Source: Eubacterium sp. (GTDB lineage Bacteria > Bacillota > Clostridia > Lachnospirales > Lachnospiraceae). Taken from it: DNA of 37,107 nucleotides. The notes beneath the pieces are model-generated. The model saw nothing but the letters and a program-made list of their open reading frames with translations, had not been told where the DNA came from and searched no databases. Made by a program: the position numbers and the translations under genes. Below are positions 8,120-14,917 of this stretch, piece after piece (the first letter of the stretch is position 1; every line of letters starts with the position of its first letter). The stretch is from NCBI GenBank assembly GCA_024684035.1, contig JAIKXQ010000016.1, positions 1-37,107 on the forward strand, written 5' to 3'.

Positions 8120-8306
8120 AAATTTCCTGTAGAACAAAGTCTGCAAGCGGACTTCGACTCCCCCAGCCCCTCACTCCTCCCGGTGAGCGTAGCGGACGAA
8201 AGGCGCGCGAGCAGAATCGCGAAGCGATCTTCCCATCTGCGAGCTGCGCATCCCGCGGAGCGTTTGTCTCATGGGAAATTCGGAGGAATTTCCTATGAGA
8301 CAACAA
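8120..8306 (-). repeat. Interspersed structured repeat, copy 2
   Basis: Nearly the same order and sequence as copy 1: the small stem near 8139-8152, a CTCAC/GTGAG pairing, GCGAAGC (8219-8225), the GC-rich block, and the long hairpin from 8264 to 8303 with the same arm sequence as copy 1. It differs by small deletions, for example around 8193-8200. A remnant resembling the distal arm of another hairpin (AAATTTCCTGTAGAAC) lies at its left edge. It starts in the T-rich tail of the terminator of 8355-9563. Confidence 0.85.
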
Positions 8307-8333
8307 ACGGGCAGCCTGCAAAAGGCTGCCCGT
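8301..8333 (-). terminator. Intrinsic terminator of the PcsB-like gene
   Basis: A perfect 11-bp stem, ACGGGCAGCCT (8307-8317) with AGGCTGCCCGT (8323-8333), has a five-base loop. TTTGTTG follows in the minus direction, and the repeat begins there. It lies 21 bases past the stop. Confidence 0.85.
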
Positions 8334-8354
8334 AAAGCTCACATCGATTATTTT

Positions 8355-9563
8355 TTACTCGGAAAGATAACGACGGATGGTCTGAATCTGATCGTAATCC
8401 ACATTTGTGTAGGTGATTCCGTGTGCCTCGTCCGCTGCATTGATCATCTGTCCGTTTCCGGCATAAATTCCTACATGGCCGTCGTATACGAATACATCGC
8501 CGACCTGCGCGTCATTGTAGGAAACCTCACGTCCGTCGCTGGCAATATCCCAGGAGGTACGGGAAGTATCGATACCGAACTGCTTGTATACCTGCTGTAC
8601 GAATCCGGAGCAGTCTACACCGTCTGTCAGACTGTTTCCACCGTATACATACTTGTTTCCAAGGAACTGCTGTGCATACGCGAGAAGTGCGGCACCGTTT
8701 GCTGTACTGCCGTTTCCGATCGTACCGGTCTGCTGGAAGGCCTGTGTAGCAGCCTGTCTAGCTGTATTGTAGTCTGCGCCTGTCTGTGCAGCAAGCTGCT
8801 GAGCAGCGCTGTCAATAGCAGCCTGAGCCTCAGCGGAAGAAGTATCTACAGCTGCCGCCTCCTCAGACTGAAGCTGTACCATCTGGCTGATGGACTCGTT
8901 CTGCTGAGCGATGATCTGTCTGTACTCCTCTGCTTTCGCATACGCGTCGGCAATCTTCGCGTCATAATCGGTGTACTCACTCTTGGCCTGATCCAGGAGC
9001 TCCTGAAGTCTGTTCTCACCCTCTGAAAGGGAATTCTTGTTCTTTTCGAGCTGAGCTTTCTGATCGCGCTGCTGCGCCTGAAGCTCTGCGACCTTATTTA
9101 CTGCATCGGCATATGCCTGAAGCTGATCTCTGTCATATTTGTAGAGATCGTTTGTGTAGCTGTTGGAGTTCAGCCATGCGTTGATGTCGCCGTTCTCAAG
9201 GAAAACCTTTGCCCAGCCTACATCGCCGCCGCGCTCATACACGTACTGAATACGCATTTTCATTGCTTCATGCTGTACTGCTTTATCTTTCTCGGCAACT
9301 TCCAGATCCTCAGCTGTCTTTTGCATATCAGCCTCAAGATTTGTCAGTTTCTCGTTGATATCATCAATTCCGGAAATCGTTGTAACGAGCTGGGTCTCCA
9401 GATCATCGATCTCTCCGAGAAGATCATTCTTCCTGGTTTCCATCTCGTCAATAGATGCAGAAATAGCCGCCTGCTCGCTGGCAGCGTCGGCATTTACATT
9501 TATAGCAGGTGTAACTGTCATCACTGCGACAAGACCAAGGATCATTATTTTCTTAATTTTCAT
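8355..9563 (-). CDS. PcsB/CwlO-like secreted peptidoglycan hydrolase, NlpC/P60
   Basis: A 402-aa exported cell-wall hydrolase. A signal peptide (residues 1 to about 26, IMILGLVAVMTVTPAINVNA) is followed by a long coiled coil (about 30-235) with a PcsB-type central block (YVYERGGDVGWAKVFLENGD). An Ala/Gln linker leads to an NlpC/P60 domain from about 288. Catalytic residues: Cys318 in GVDCSGFV, His363 in DGHVGIY and a polar third residue near 375 (MINAADEAHG). The family cleaves D,L-endopeptide bonds in peptidoglycan, usually under FtsEX control through the coiled coil; no ftsEX is in this window. GAGAGG lies about ten bases upstream of the ATG. It has its own upstream AT-rich region and terminator. 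Confidence 0.9.
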   Translation of the reverse strand: MKIKKIMILGLVAVMTVTPAINVNADAASEQAAISASIDEMETRKNDLLGEIDDLETQLVTTISGIDDINEKLTNLEADMQKTAEDLEVAEKDKAVQHEAMKMRIQYVYERGGDVGWAKVFLENGDINAWLNSNSYTNDLYKYDRDQLQAYADAVNKVAELQAQQRDQKAQLEKNKNSLSEGENRLQELLDQAKSEYTDYDAKIADAYAKAEEYRQIIAQQNESISQMVQLQSEEAAAVDTSSAEAQAAIDSAAQQLAAQTGADYNTARQAATQAFQQTGTIGNGSTANGAALLAYAQQFLGNKYVYGGNSLTDGVDCSGFVQQVYKQFGIDTSRTSWDIASDGREVSYNDAQVGDVFVYDGHVGIYAGNGQMINAADEAHGITYTNVDYDQIQTIRRYLSE

Positions 9564-9865
9564 ATCTGGTTATCCTCTCCCCATTAGAAACATAACAAAA
9601 TAATATGTTGTAAACAAAAAGCATTTGGCATAATTTTCACTTAATAAATTAGAAATAAATATTTTAATCTTTCTACATACTAGCATAATTTATCGATAGA
9701 AACAAGTAAAATTCCCCCCATTATTCTCTGTTACGCCAGACATTTTTTGTATATTTTATATATTAAATTTTTAGTTAGTCATATAAATTGCCAGTATCTC
9801 AAATTTTTTGTCTGAATCTAACCATTTTAAGGTGTGAAATCATTTTGAAACACTTTTTCGCATCT
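9564..9865. other. AT-rich leader and promoter region of the PcsB-like gene
   Basis: About 300 non-coding, very AT-rich bases. The likely promoter is listed separately at 9677-9705, giving an mRNA leader of about 105 bases. I looked for a c-di-AMP (ydaO) riboswitch, common upstream of such hydrolases, and did not find its conserved core. No gene is seen. Confidence 0.5.
9677..9705 (-). promoter_or_regulatory. Candidate promoter of the PcsB-like gene
   Basis: On the minus strand TTGTTT (9705-9700), 17 bases, then TAGTAT (9682-9677). The match is moderate. Confidence 0.45.
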
Positions 9866-10085
9866 AAGCGGAGCGTTTTGTCTCATGGGAAATTCGGAGG
9901 AATTTCATATGAGAGAACAAAGTCCGCAAGCGGACTTCGACTCCTCCATCCCCTCACTCCTGAGGGGAGCGCAGCAGGACTTTGGCGCGCGAGCAGAATC
10001 GCGTAAGCGATCTTCTTATCTGCGAGCTGCGCATCCCGCGGAGCGTTGTGGTATAGGGATTGCGGAGCAATTTCCTATACCACAA
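9866..10085 (-). repeat. Interspersed structured repeat, copy 3 (composite)
   Basis: A full unit from about 9915 to 10085 preceded by a partial terminal hairpin (9866-9914) of the copy 1/2 type. In the full unit the loop of the small stem is GTAA between ATCGC and GCGAT (9998-10011) instead of GAA. The middle stem is a 7-bp CCCCTCA/TGAGGGG (9950-9967). The long terminal hairpin (10046-10085) has different arm sequence from copies 1 and 2 but still pairs fully. It starts in the T-tract of the terminator of the ANTAR gene. Confidence 0.85.
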
Positions 10086-10112
10086 AAAACAGGCCCCGTC
10101 AAACGGGACCTG
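10083..10112 (-). terminator. Terminator overlapping the end of the ANTAR gene
   Basis: The stem CAGGCCCCG (10090-10098)/CGGGACCTG (10104-10112) has a five-base loop and TTTTTT on the minus strand (10089-10084). The TGA stop codon of the ANTAR gene lies in the loop and stem, so termination structure and coding end overlap. Confidence 0.85.
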
Positions 10113-10653
10113 CCAAAAGCAGAATCATTTCTGCCGTCTCTGCTATTTTCGTACCGGAATCCATGGCACATCTCTGCAGATAGTGATGTGCCTCCGGCTC
10201 TGTCATATGATTTCGTTCCATCAATAGAGCCTTTGCCCGATCAATATTTTCCTGTTCTTCCTTCGTCCGTCTCTCCGGACGTTTTGTCTTCCTTCTCGGC
10301 TGATAGTCACCGGTCATCACCGTAAGCGTCTGCACAAGCTCAGACGGCTTCAGCGGCGTTCCGAGAAAGACCACATTCTCCGGCAATGCATCATCCCCAA
10401 CTTTATTCGGAGATGTCACCAACAGAATCTGTGATCCTGGAGGAAGTTCTTCCGCCAGATCCAAAAAAACCATATCGTTCAGGCGATACCCGCAGACGAT
10501 CACGGAGTCTTCCAGTCGTCCGGCAAGACCCAGAACCTGCGCTCCCGTCGTACACACACCCATGACTTCGAGACCGCTTTTTCTAAGGATATTCCGTATC
10601 TTCCTGGCATCTTCTATTTTGGAATACGCAACAATAATACTTCGCAATCCCAT
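10099..10653 (-). CDS. NitR-like ANTAR antiterminator with degenerate receiver
   Basis: About 184 aa. The N-terminal part (1-110) has a CheY-like fold pattern (IIVAYSKIEDARKIRNIL, VTSPNK, the LGTPLKP switch region). The expected phospho-accepting Asp is absent: the strand reads VIVCGYRL. The C-terminal part (127-182) is an ANTAR RNA-binding domain (RAKALLMERNHMTEPEAHHY, RCAMDSGTKIAETAEMIL). ANTAR proteins bind paired hairpins in leader RNA and prevent termination. A glnA-linked ANTAR protein, NitR, is known from solventogenic clostridia. Here it is directly downstream of glnA, with a gap of about 148 bases. The start is uncertain: ATG at 10653 is used; GTG at 10662 and TTG at 10647 (best spaced from GAGG) are alternatives. 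Confidence 0.85.
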   Translation of the reverse strand: MGLRSIIVAYSKIEDARKIRNILRKSGLEVMGVCTTGAQVLGLAGRLEDSVIVCGYRLNDMVFLDLAEELPPGSQILLVTSPNKVGDDALPENVVFLGTPLKPSELVQTLTVMTGDYQPRRKTKRPERRTKEEQENIDRAKALLMERNHMTEPEAHHYLQRCAMDSGTKIAETAEMILLLAGPV

Positions 10654-10801
10654 TATCCTCACAGCATCATAAACACAAAATCCATCAGAATCATCTGTCC
10701 CTGACTCCTTTTCCGGCGAAGCAGATTTCCGTCAATCCTCCTTAAGCAGCTCCGCAAAAAATTCGTTTTTTTTAACGCCAACAGTGTTTATCGTTGGTTC
10801 C

Positions 10802-12103
10802 TCAGCATCTGCCAAGGTATCGCTCCAGCTCCCAGTTTGTGACAACAGAACGGAATTCCTTCCACTCCTGCATTTTCTCATCTCTGTATCTTGTGAATAT
10901 GTAATCTCCCAGGACTTCCCGGATCAGCGGATCCTGCTCATAGGCCTCCATGGCCTCGCCGAGAGTTTCCGGCAGATGTCTGTTGTTTCCCGTTGTCTCT
11001 CCCATCTCCGGAACGGTAAGCCCCCGATTGATTCCATCCAGTCCTGCGGCGATAATTACGGCAAAGGCCAGATACGGATTACAAACGCCATCCGGACTCC
11101 TGTATTCGATTCTTGTGCTGTCCCCGCTCCTGTGAGGAACGTTGATCACTGCCGATCTGTCTGAGAGGTTGTCCGACCAGATCACATCTGTGGGCGCGTC
11201 GAAGCCCGGAATCAGCCTCTTATAGGAATTGACGATAGGATTTGTGAGCAGTGTGATGGCGCGGCTGTGTTCGATCAGCCCGGCCACAAACTGTCTGCCC
11301 AGCTCGGAGAGGATCTCGTCCTCATCGTTTCGGAACAGATTTTTTCCGAGGCAGTCTCTGCAGAAAATGTTGACATGCATACCGGATCCGTTGACACCCT
11401 CCGTCGGTTTCGGAAGGAAGGTTGCGTAAAGTCCGTGCTTCTTCGCGATGGTCTTTACCGCCATCTTAAAGGTCATGACAGCATCGGCCACCCGGTCCGC
11501 CCGGTCTTCCACAAAGTCAATCTCATGCTGGGCGGGTGAGATCTCATGATGTGAGCCGAGAATTTGAAAATTCATATCCTCAAGGGTAAGAATGATATCG
11601 CGGCGAACATTCTCCGCGAGATCCAGGGGTGCCACATCGTAGTAGCCCGCATCTTCGTGTGTGATGGTTGTGGGTCTTCCCTCCTCATCGGTGTGAAAAA
11701 GGAAAAATTCCAGCTCCGGACGGATATCGAAGGTATATCCCATATCTGCCGCCTCCGTCAGCACGTTCCTGAGCACACGTCTGGAATCTCCTACGAAAGG
11801 ATTTCCGTTCTCATCAATCAGATCGCAGAACATTCTGGCAACCTTGCCGGTCTGCGGTCTCCACGGGTAGATCTCAAAGGAATTCAGATCCGGTTTGAGA
11901 TAAATCTCCTCACCGATCTCTTCAAATCCGTGGATAGCGGACGGGTCAAATACATACTCGTTATTCAGCGCTCTCTCGAGCTGGCTGACCGTAACCGCCA
12001 CATTCTTTGTCATTCCGAATATATCACTGAACTGAAGGCGGATGAACTCTACGTCTTCCTCTTCCACCATTCTGAAAATATCTTCTTTTGTGTATCTTCC
12101 CAT
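10802..12103 (-). CDS. glnA: Glutamine synthetase, type I
   Basis: A 433-aa GS-I that makes glutamine from glutamate and ammonia with ATP in the cytoplasm. Motifs: an N-terminal beta-grasp domain (FIRLQFSDIFGMTKNVAV), the metal-binding RPELEFFLF, GSHHEISPAQHEIDF, NGSGMHVNIF, KRLIPGFDAP and the RIEYRSPDGVCNPYLAFA block. Length fits the shorter GSI group of Firmicutes. The ATG at 12103 has AAGGAAGG upstream; a longer reading from 12139 lacks a ribosome site. The following gene encodes an ANTAR RNA-binding regulator, which suggests control by antitermination in the glnA message. I could not find a convincing two-hairpin ANTAR target in the 190-base leader (see rejected items). It is divergent from tRNA-Ser. 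Confidence 0.97.
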   Translation of the reverse strand: MGRYTKEDIFRMVEEEDVEFIRLQFSDIFGMTKNVAVTVSQLERALNNEYVFDPSAIHGFEEIGEEIYLKPDLNSFEIYPWRPQTGKVARMFCDLIDENGNPFVGDSRRVLRNVLTEAADMGYTFDIRPELEFFLFHTDEEGRPTTITHEDAGYYDVAPLDLAENVRRDIILTLEDMNFQILGSHHEISPAQHEIDFVEDRADRVADAVMTFKMAVKTIAKKHGLYATFLPKPTEGVNGSGMHVNIFCRDCLGKNLFRNDEDEILSELGRQFVAGLIEHSRAITLLTNPIVNSYKRLIPGFDAPTDVIWSDNLSDRSAVINVPHRSGDSTRIEYRSPDGVCNPYLAFAVIIAAGLDGINRGLTVPEMGETTGNNRHLPETLGEAMEAYEQDPLIREVLGDYIFTRYRDEKMQEWKEFRSVVTNWELERYLGRC

Positions 12104-12247
12104 CGTTCGTTCCTTCCTTAAACAGGCCAGAAGAGCCATTTTCCTACATCATACAATTTCCGCTGTACTCTGAATATACCGAGTTTTCAGTATCTGTGCT
12201 GCTCTGCCCTTTTATTTGTTTTTTTGCTGTCATTTTCTGTTATACGC

Positions 12248-12276
12248 TTGAAGTAAAATCTTTGTTCTGTTAAAAT
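12248..12276 (+). promoter_or_regulatory. Promoter of tRNA-Ser
   Basis: TTGAAG (12248-12253), 17 bases, then TAAAAT (12271-12276), 19 bases before the tRNA 5' end. Confidence 0.7.
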
Positions 12277-12295
12277 AGTTAAGTCGTAATTCTAT

Positions 12296-12383
12296 GGAGA
12301 TGTACTCAAGTGGCCGAAGAGGTCGCACTCGAAATGCGATAGGTCGGGTAACCGGCGCGAGGGTTCAACTCCCTCCATCTCCG
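12296..12383 (+). tRNA. tRNA-Ser (anticodon CGA)
   Basis: An 88-nt class II tRNA. Acceptor stem GGAGATG (12296-12302) pairs with CATCTCC (12376-12382), with discriminator G at 12383. The anticodon stem TCGCA/TGCGA (12323-12327/12335-12339) encloses a seven-base loop with CGA at 12330-12332. A long variable arm and the T-arm GGGTTCAACTCCC follow. CCA is not encoded. It reads UCG codons. Confidence 0.95.
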
Positions 12384-12390
12384 CTTTTTT

Positions 12391-12429
12391 AAAACGGCGG
12401 GAAGCTCGGATGAGTTTCCCGCCGTTTTT
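12391..12429 (+). terminator. Terminator of tRNA-Ser, probably shared with the opposing gene
   Basis: A 13-bp perfect stem, AAAACGGCGGGAA (12391-12403) with TTCCCGCCGTTTT (12416-12428), is followed by T on the plus strand. The minus strand has TTTTAAAAAA, so it may also stop transcription from 12516-13436. Confidence 0.85.
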
Positions 12430-12515
12430 CTTTTCACATCTCATTCGCGACTCCGCAATGCTTACTCAACTTCCCCGAAATCTCCATATCGCAATACGCT
12501 CCGCGAGTTCCAATG

Positions 12516-13436
12516 TCAGTTGCCTTTCTTCTGGTCGCTCTCCACGTCCCGGATCGAGATTGCATAAGAGTGGTTTAAGCCATCCGGCGATTTCGCGGAT
12601 ACATCCATCTCCACCATCCACTTTTCGCCAATCACAAAATCCGCTGCCATCTCATACCTCTCGGAAGCCGGCTCTTTCGCCAGCGCCTTGACTGCCGCGT
12701 TGTAGGCTTTCTTCGCATCCCCGGTGAAAAACATGGAACCGCATTCCTGCATAAACTTTATAGAGTCATCTTCGGACTGTCCGCTCACCATGAAATAATA
12801 GCCGGTTTTTTCGGTATAACCGATGGCACAGGAGGCATTGCCGGAATCAACGTAGGCCGGATCCGACTGCCCCTTCTTTTTCTCCAGTCCATTGGCTTCG
12901 GCAAAAGCTTTCAAGTTATCTTTTGTGACATTGGTCTTGATGTCCTTCGAATCCGATTTTACGAGGAAGAGCGTCTGAGAACTCTTTCCTTCAGCCACGT
13001 CCTTCGCAGCCTTCTCCACGTCCTTCACTGCGTTCAGTTTTTCGAAGGAGTCCTGATTTTCATGCATTTTCTTCTTTTCGCGTTTTTCTTTGTTTCCGGC
13101 GGACACAGCTTCCACTGCCTCACTGCCCGAGAGCACCGGACCGACCTGCTCACTGCCAGCCGTTACAACCGGTGGTTTCTGAACCGGCCTTGACGACTCT
13201 CTTCCCATGCTTTTCACGCCGAACACGACAATAATAATCAGCGCGAACCCTGCGAGGGCGGCAATGACAATTTTCTCAGTCTGTGTCAGGCGTTTCCCCT
13301 GCACTGCCTCCATTCGGGGATCATAGAAGCCCTCCCCCACCGGAACCGGACCTTTCGGGGGCACAAGTCTCATACCACATTTACTACAGAATCGGCTGTC
13401 TGCTTCATTCTCGCAACCGCATCTTAAACATTTCAT
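12516..13436 (-). CDS. Zinc-ribbon single-pass membrane protein, unknown function
   Basis: A 306-aa protein beginning with a zinc ribbon: Cys3, Cys6, Cys17 and Cys20 in MKCLRCGCENEADSRFCSKC. One membrane segment follows at about 55-74 (IVIAALAGFALIIIVVFG). After it come a charged low-complexity linker (about 75-125) and an extracytoplasmic domain of about 180 residues (LFLVKSDSKDIKTNV through GYYFMVSGQSEDD). The layout, a cytoplasmic zinc ribbon with an extracellular C-terminal domain, is common among poorly characterised Firmicutes proteins. No catalytic motif is seen. GGAGGG lies six bases before the ATG. Neighbours give no functional hint. Confidence 0.75.
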   Translation of the reverse strand: MKCLRCGCENEADSRFCSKCGMRLVPPKGPVPVGEGFYDPRMEAVQGKRLTQTEKIVIAALAGFALIIIVVFGVKSMGRESSRPVQKPPVVTAGSEQVGPVLSGSEAVEAVSAGNKEKREKKKMHENQDSFEKLNAVKDVEKAAKDVAEGKSSQTLFLVKSDSKDIKTNVTKDNLKAFAEANGLEKKKGQSDPAYVDSGNASCAIGYTEKTGYYFMVSGQSEDDSIKFMQECGSMFFTGDAKKAYNAAVKALAKEPASERYEMAADFVIGEKWMVEMDVSAKSPDGLNHSYAISIRDVESDQKKGN

Positions 13437-13516
13437 AAGAACCCTCCATACGGAAAATATCTAGAATATTTTATCACATATACAGGGCATTATCTATCCA
13501 TAAACGTCAAAGACCA

Positions 13517-13566
13517 CTGTACAGAATACAAAGCCGGATCTCTATCCGGTTCTGCATTCTGTACAG
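13517..13566 (-). terminator. 23-bp near-perfect hairpin downstream of the sugar-binding gene
   Basis: Arms 13517-13539 and 13544-13566 with a four-base loop. On the minus-strand RNA the imperfections are two G-U pairs and one mismatch. It begins 36 bases after the stop codon. The tail (GTGGTCTTTGACG) is only weakly T-rich, so it may act as a terminator or as a stabilising 3' structure. Confidence 0.6.
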
Positions 13567-13601
13567 CGGCCTTCCCGCAACAATACCTGTGCCGGGGCTT
13601 T

Positions 13602-14711
13602 TCAGTAGACCTGTGCCCACTCGCTGATATTGGAAGAATCAAATTTAAACGGCTGTCCGAGAATAATCTCTGTTGCACCGTCACCGTTTGCCGTGATGGT
13701 ATAATCTCCAAGATTGCAGGAAAAAGCGTCTCCCGCGGCTCCGGTAATCTGTCCGTTTGCAAGGGCAATGGATGTATACCCGGCAAGCATACCCAGATCC
13801 GTAGGATTCCAGAGGAACATGTAGGGACACGGATGCTCGTCATCCGAACCGATATACGCCTGCATTTCCGATGGAAGTCCGAGTCCGGTAAGCTTCACGC
13901 CTGAGCCCTGATCCTGCAGAACCTTTGCGGCAGCTGCCATTCCCACCGTTGTGGGTGCGCAGATAACTTTAAGATTCGGATATTTCGTGAGCAGCGCCTG
14001 GGTCTGATCCGCGGATTTCAGAGACTCGTCGTCGCCGTAAACCACTTCATCCAGCGTCAATCCGGAATATTTGCTGTCTGTTTTTGCGAGCTCCGTCATC
14101 GCTTCGATCCACGCGTTCTGGTTCGTGGCCTGGCTCGTTGCGGAAAGAATCGCATACTCACCCTCCCCGTCGGTCATGTCATAAATCGCATCCATCAGAG
14201 CCCGGCCGATTTCCTCCGCTCCCGCCTGATTACAGAATACGGCGCGGTCTGTCGCCGTAACGTCAGAGTCAAGGGTGCACACTTCAATCCCGGCCGTCTT
14301 CGCCTGGTTGAGGGCTCCGGAGAGCGCCTCTTCATCGTTTGCGGCTATTGCAATAGAATCTACGCCCCGGGATATCAACGACTGAATGACAGCAATCTGC
14401 GCCTCTGCCGTGGCCGATTCCGGATAGGATACAATCGCAGTGCCGCCGGCGTCCTCAACCGCAGCCTTGAAGCCTTCGGCCTCTCTCTCATTGAAAGGGT
14501 TGCCTGCCGACTTCGGCACAAGTGCATAGGTGCCGCCGGCTTTTGTTACGACAGGTGCGGAAACCGCAATCACCTCTTCACCCTCGCTCTCTGTCCCGGA
14601 TGAACTCGTCACAGAATCCGAAGAGCCTGTCGCTGTCGAAGACCCGCATCCGGCGAACATTGCTGCCGCCATTACCGCTGCCGTCAGTACACTGATCATT
14701 TTGTTCTTCAT
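13602..14711 (-). CDS. Sugar-type ABC solute-binding lipoprotein (RhaS/LsrB-like), orphan
   Basis: A 369-aa lipoprotein with a signal peptide and lipobox ending at Cys22 (AAMFAGCGSS), then a Ser/Thr/Glu-rich linker (23-50). A periplasmic-binding-protein type I fold follows (YALVPKSAGNPFNERE, IQSLISRGVDSIAIAANDEE, VCTLDSDV, then a second lobe with VICAPTTVGMAAAAK). The pattern is closest to the rhamnose/autoinducer-2 group of binding proteins; the ligand is inference. The ATG at 14711 has AGGAGG seven bases upstream; a longer in-frame reading to 14735 has no ribosome site. No permease or ATPase gene is adjacent, so its transporter or receptor must be elsewhere. Confidence 0.85.
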   Translation of the reverse strand: MKNKMISVLTAAVMAAAMFAGCGSSTATGSSDSVTSSSGTESEGEEVIAVSAPVVTKAGGTYALVPKSAGNPFNEREAEGFKAAVEDAGGTAIVSYPESATAEAQIAVIQSLISRGVDSIAIAANDEEALSGALNQAKTAGIEVCTLDSDVTATDRAVFCNQAGAEEIGRALMDAIYDMTDGEGEYAILSATSQATNQNAWIEAMTELAKTDSKYSGLTLDEVVYGDDESLKSADQTQALLTKYPNLKVICAPTTVGMAAAAKVLQDQGSGVKLTGLGLPSEMQAYIGSDDEHPCPYMFLWNPTDLGMLAGYTSIALANGQITGAAGDAFSCNLGDYTITANGDGATEIILGQPFKFDSSNISEWAQVY

Positions 14712-14841
14712 GCCGTTTTCCTCCTGATCTTTCATCCGTCTCCGTTTCTCATATCACATCCGAAAGGCTCCACGCCCTTGTCCTGCATATCGGCAAGTCA
14801 TATATCTATAGTATAACAGCAAAAACTTTTGATATCGAGAC

Positions 14842-14876
14842 AAAAATGAGATCGGATTCCTTCCGGTCATCCGATC
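14842..14876 (-). terminator. Intrinsic terminator of hisA
   Basis: GATCGGAT (14850-14857) pairs with ATCCGATC (14869-14876). In the minus direction TCATTTTTG follows, with TTTTT at 14846-14842. It lies 42 bases past the hisA stop. Confidence 0.75.
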
Positions 14877-14917
14877 CCTCAAATAATATTATTTAAATAT
14901 GCGGCATGCGAAAAAGC

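Noticed and set aside
9564-9690. c-di-AMP (ydaO) riboswitch upstream of the NlpC/P60 gene
   Set aside because: A GGGGAA-like run exists, but the other conserved core segments are absent.
2432-10085. Reading the repeat as a group II intron or integron attC array
   Set aside because: Units are about 180 bp with no intron domain V, no reverse transcriptase and no attC core sites.
12104-12247. Possible ANTAR target hairpin in the glnA leader (ATACTG/CGGTAT with a hexaloop, minus strand)
   Set aside because: The loop AAAACT has A at position 1 but lacks G at position 4, and no second matching hairpin was found nearby.
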